Positions 63,156-64,000 of a DNA stretch of 64,000 nucleotides are shown in pieces. The notes beneath the pieces were generated by a model. The model made no database searches. It was not told the origin of the DNA and worked only from the letters and a program-made list of their open reading frames with translations. Positions within the stretch are counted from its first letter, which is position 1, and the number at the start of each line of letters is the position of its first letter. The position numbers and the translations under genes are program-made. Source of the stretch: Tuctoria greenei (Eukaryota; Streptophyta; Magnoliopsida; Poales; Poaceae); NCBI GenBank assembly GCA_036927565.1, contig JAYESD010000005.1:154462023-154526022 (forward strand), read 5' to 3'.

Positions 63156-64000
63156 TGTAAGGATCGAATGCTCAAGAGGGGGGGTGTGAATTGGGCTTCT
63201 TTTTTAAAAAACTAAAGCAATAAAAACTCAACTACTAAAAGCCCAATTCCCTATGCAAACAACCTATGCATTCAAGTGAATAATAAGTTTGCAGTATATG
63301 AAATGCATAAGTATAACGGGAAAGGAAGAGTATGCAAACTCCCGAGAAGACACGAAGACACGGTGATTTATCCCGTGGTTCGGCAAGATCATCAAGACCT
63401 TCCTACATCCACGTTGTGGCACCCACCAAAGTGTGTAGCCACTCCCAAGTCACCGAGACCAGGGATCTCACTAGGAGTCTCCGTTCACCATCTCCGGCAA
63501 GGTGGAGCTCAAGCCTTGTACAAGTTTGATCTCTCGGGCTTTCACAACCGACTTGGCAAGCTCTGGAAGGATCTCTCCGATCACCGACTGATACACGGTG
63601 AGTGTAATCACCAAGAGACACTCACTTACAGCTCTCACTAGACTAGAGACTCCAATCACCAAGAATGGAAGCACACAAGCATCATCTCTAGTAAGTTCTA
63701 GCCTATCTCTTGGTGTACAAGTGGTGTAAATGATGTGGAAGTGGTTGCTAAATGTCCTGAATGCTTGGTAATGTGTAGAGTAGCTCAGGGCATCAATACT
63801 TGTCCAAATGACTGGTCGAAGGGGTATAAATAGTTAGCTTCCACGAGATAGTCGTTAGAAAAGTAGGTTGACATCACTGTTCTGCAAACACCGGATGATC
63901 CGATGTTCTCCCTTCAGCTGTCATCGGTCGAATACAAATTAGAGGTCACTGTGTCAGATATAACCGTTGATCAACCGATGTTGTATACACCTGTACATCG
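63156..64000 (-). repeat. 5' LTR of F, incomplete at window edge
   Basis: Begins TGTAAGGATCGAATGCTCAAGAGG in plus orientation and aligns with 52586-53433 until the window ends. Minus-strand TATTTATA box at 63825-63832. About 600 further bases are expected beyond the edge. Confidence 0.93.

Larger units (their letters stand above)
52586..64000 (-). mobile_element. Element F, Sirevirus-like Ty1 retrotransposon (open at right edge)
   Basis: A minus-strand element: 5' LTR (63156 to beyond 64000), tRNA-Met primer site, gag, protease, integrase, RT, RNase H, a third gene, polypurine tract and 3' LTR (52586-54052). The Ty1 order (integrase before RT), the long gag and a gene after pol fit the Sirevirus group. 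Nonsense codons and frameshifts inactivate it. The duplication cannot be checked because the outer end is outside the window. Confidence 0.92.

Overview
The window is nuclear DNA from a plant, almost certainly a grass. It is made of long LTR retrotransposons stacked inside one another, with typical grass Ty3 (Tekay chromovirus and Tat) and Ty1 (Sirevirus-like) coding sequence and initiator-tRNA-Met primer sites. I found no single-copy cellular gene, tRNA, rRNA or prokaryotic feature. The species cannot be told from the sequence.

I read the window as seven nested elements, named here A, X, B, C, D, E and F. A (1-4887 and 14263-17620, minus) is an old Tat-type Ty3 element whose 3' end lies left of the window. 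X (4888-14257, plus, duplication GCTTC) is a decayed Tekay-type chromovirus inserted in the reverse transcriptase of A. B (17621-22218 and 35264-38613, plus) is a Tat element inserted in the 5' LTR of A. C (22219-35258, minus, duplication GACCC) is a complete Tat element inserted in the RNase H of B. D (38614-39320 and 51263-52585, minus) is a Sirevirus-like remnant inserted in the antisense gene of B. E (39321-51257, plus, duplication CTAGG) is a nearly intact Tekay-type element inserted in the LTR of D. F (52586 to beyond 64000, minus) is a Sirevirus-like Ty1 element inserted in the gag of D. A 100-base run of N (36988-37087) is an assembly gap inside B.

The best find is in E. Between the primer site and gag lies an extra 282-codon frame (42647-43495). 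Its N-terminus matches 14 of the first 21 residues of the histone H3 tail, including the K4 and K9/S10 positions, and its C-terminus is very acidic. The element also encodes a chromodomain, here cut off from integrase by one stop codon. Both this frame and gag begin at an ATG directly preceded by an acceptor-like AG. The LTR can supply an ATG-free spliced leader with a near-ideal GC-type donor. Acceptor choice could therefore decide whether the H3-like protein or Gag-Pol is made.

Other points: C and B carry an antisense gene of the putative gypsy-type transposon family. F carries a third gene after pol whose seven internal stops are all TAG. GGACTAGTCC palindromes fill the U3 of X and recur in the unrelated LTR of D. 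Most nonsense codons look like deaminated CAG or CGA, as expected of heavily methylated DNA.
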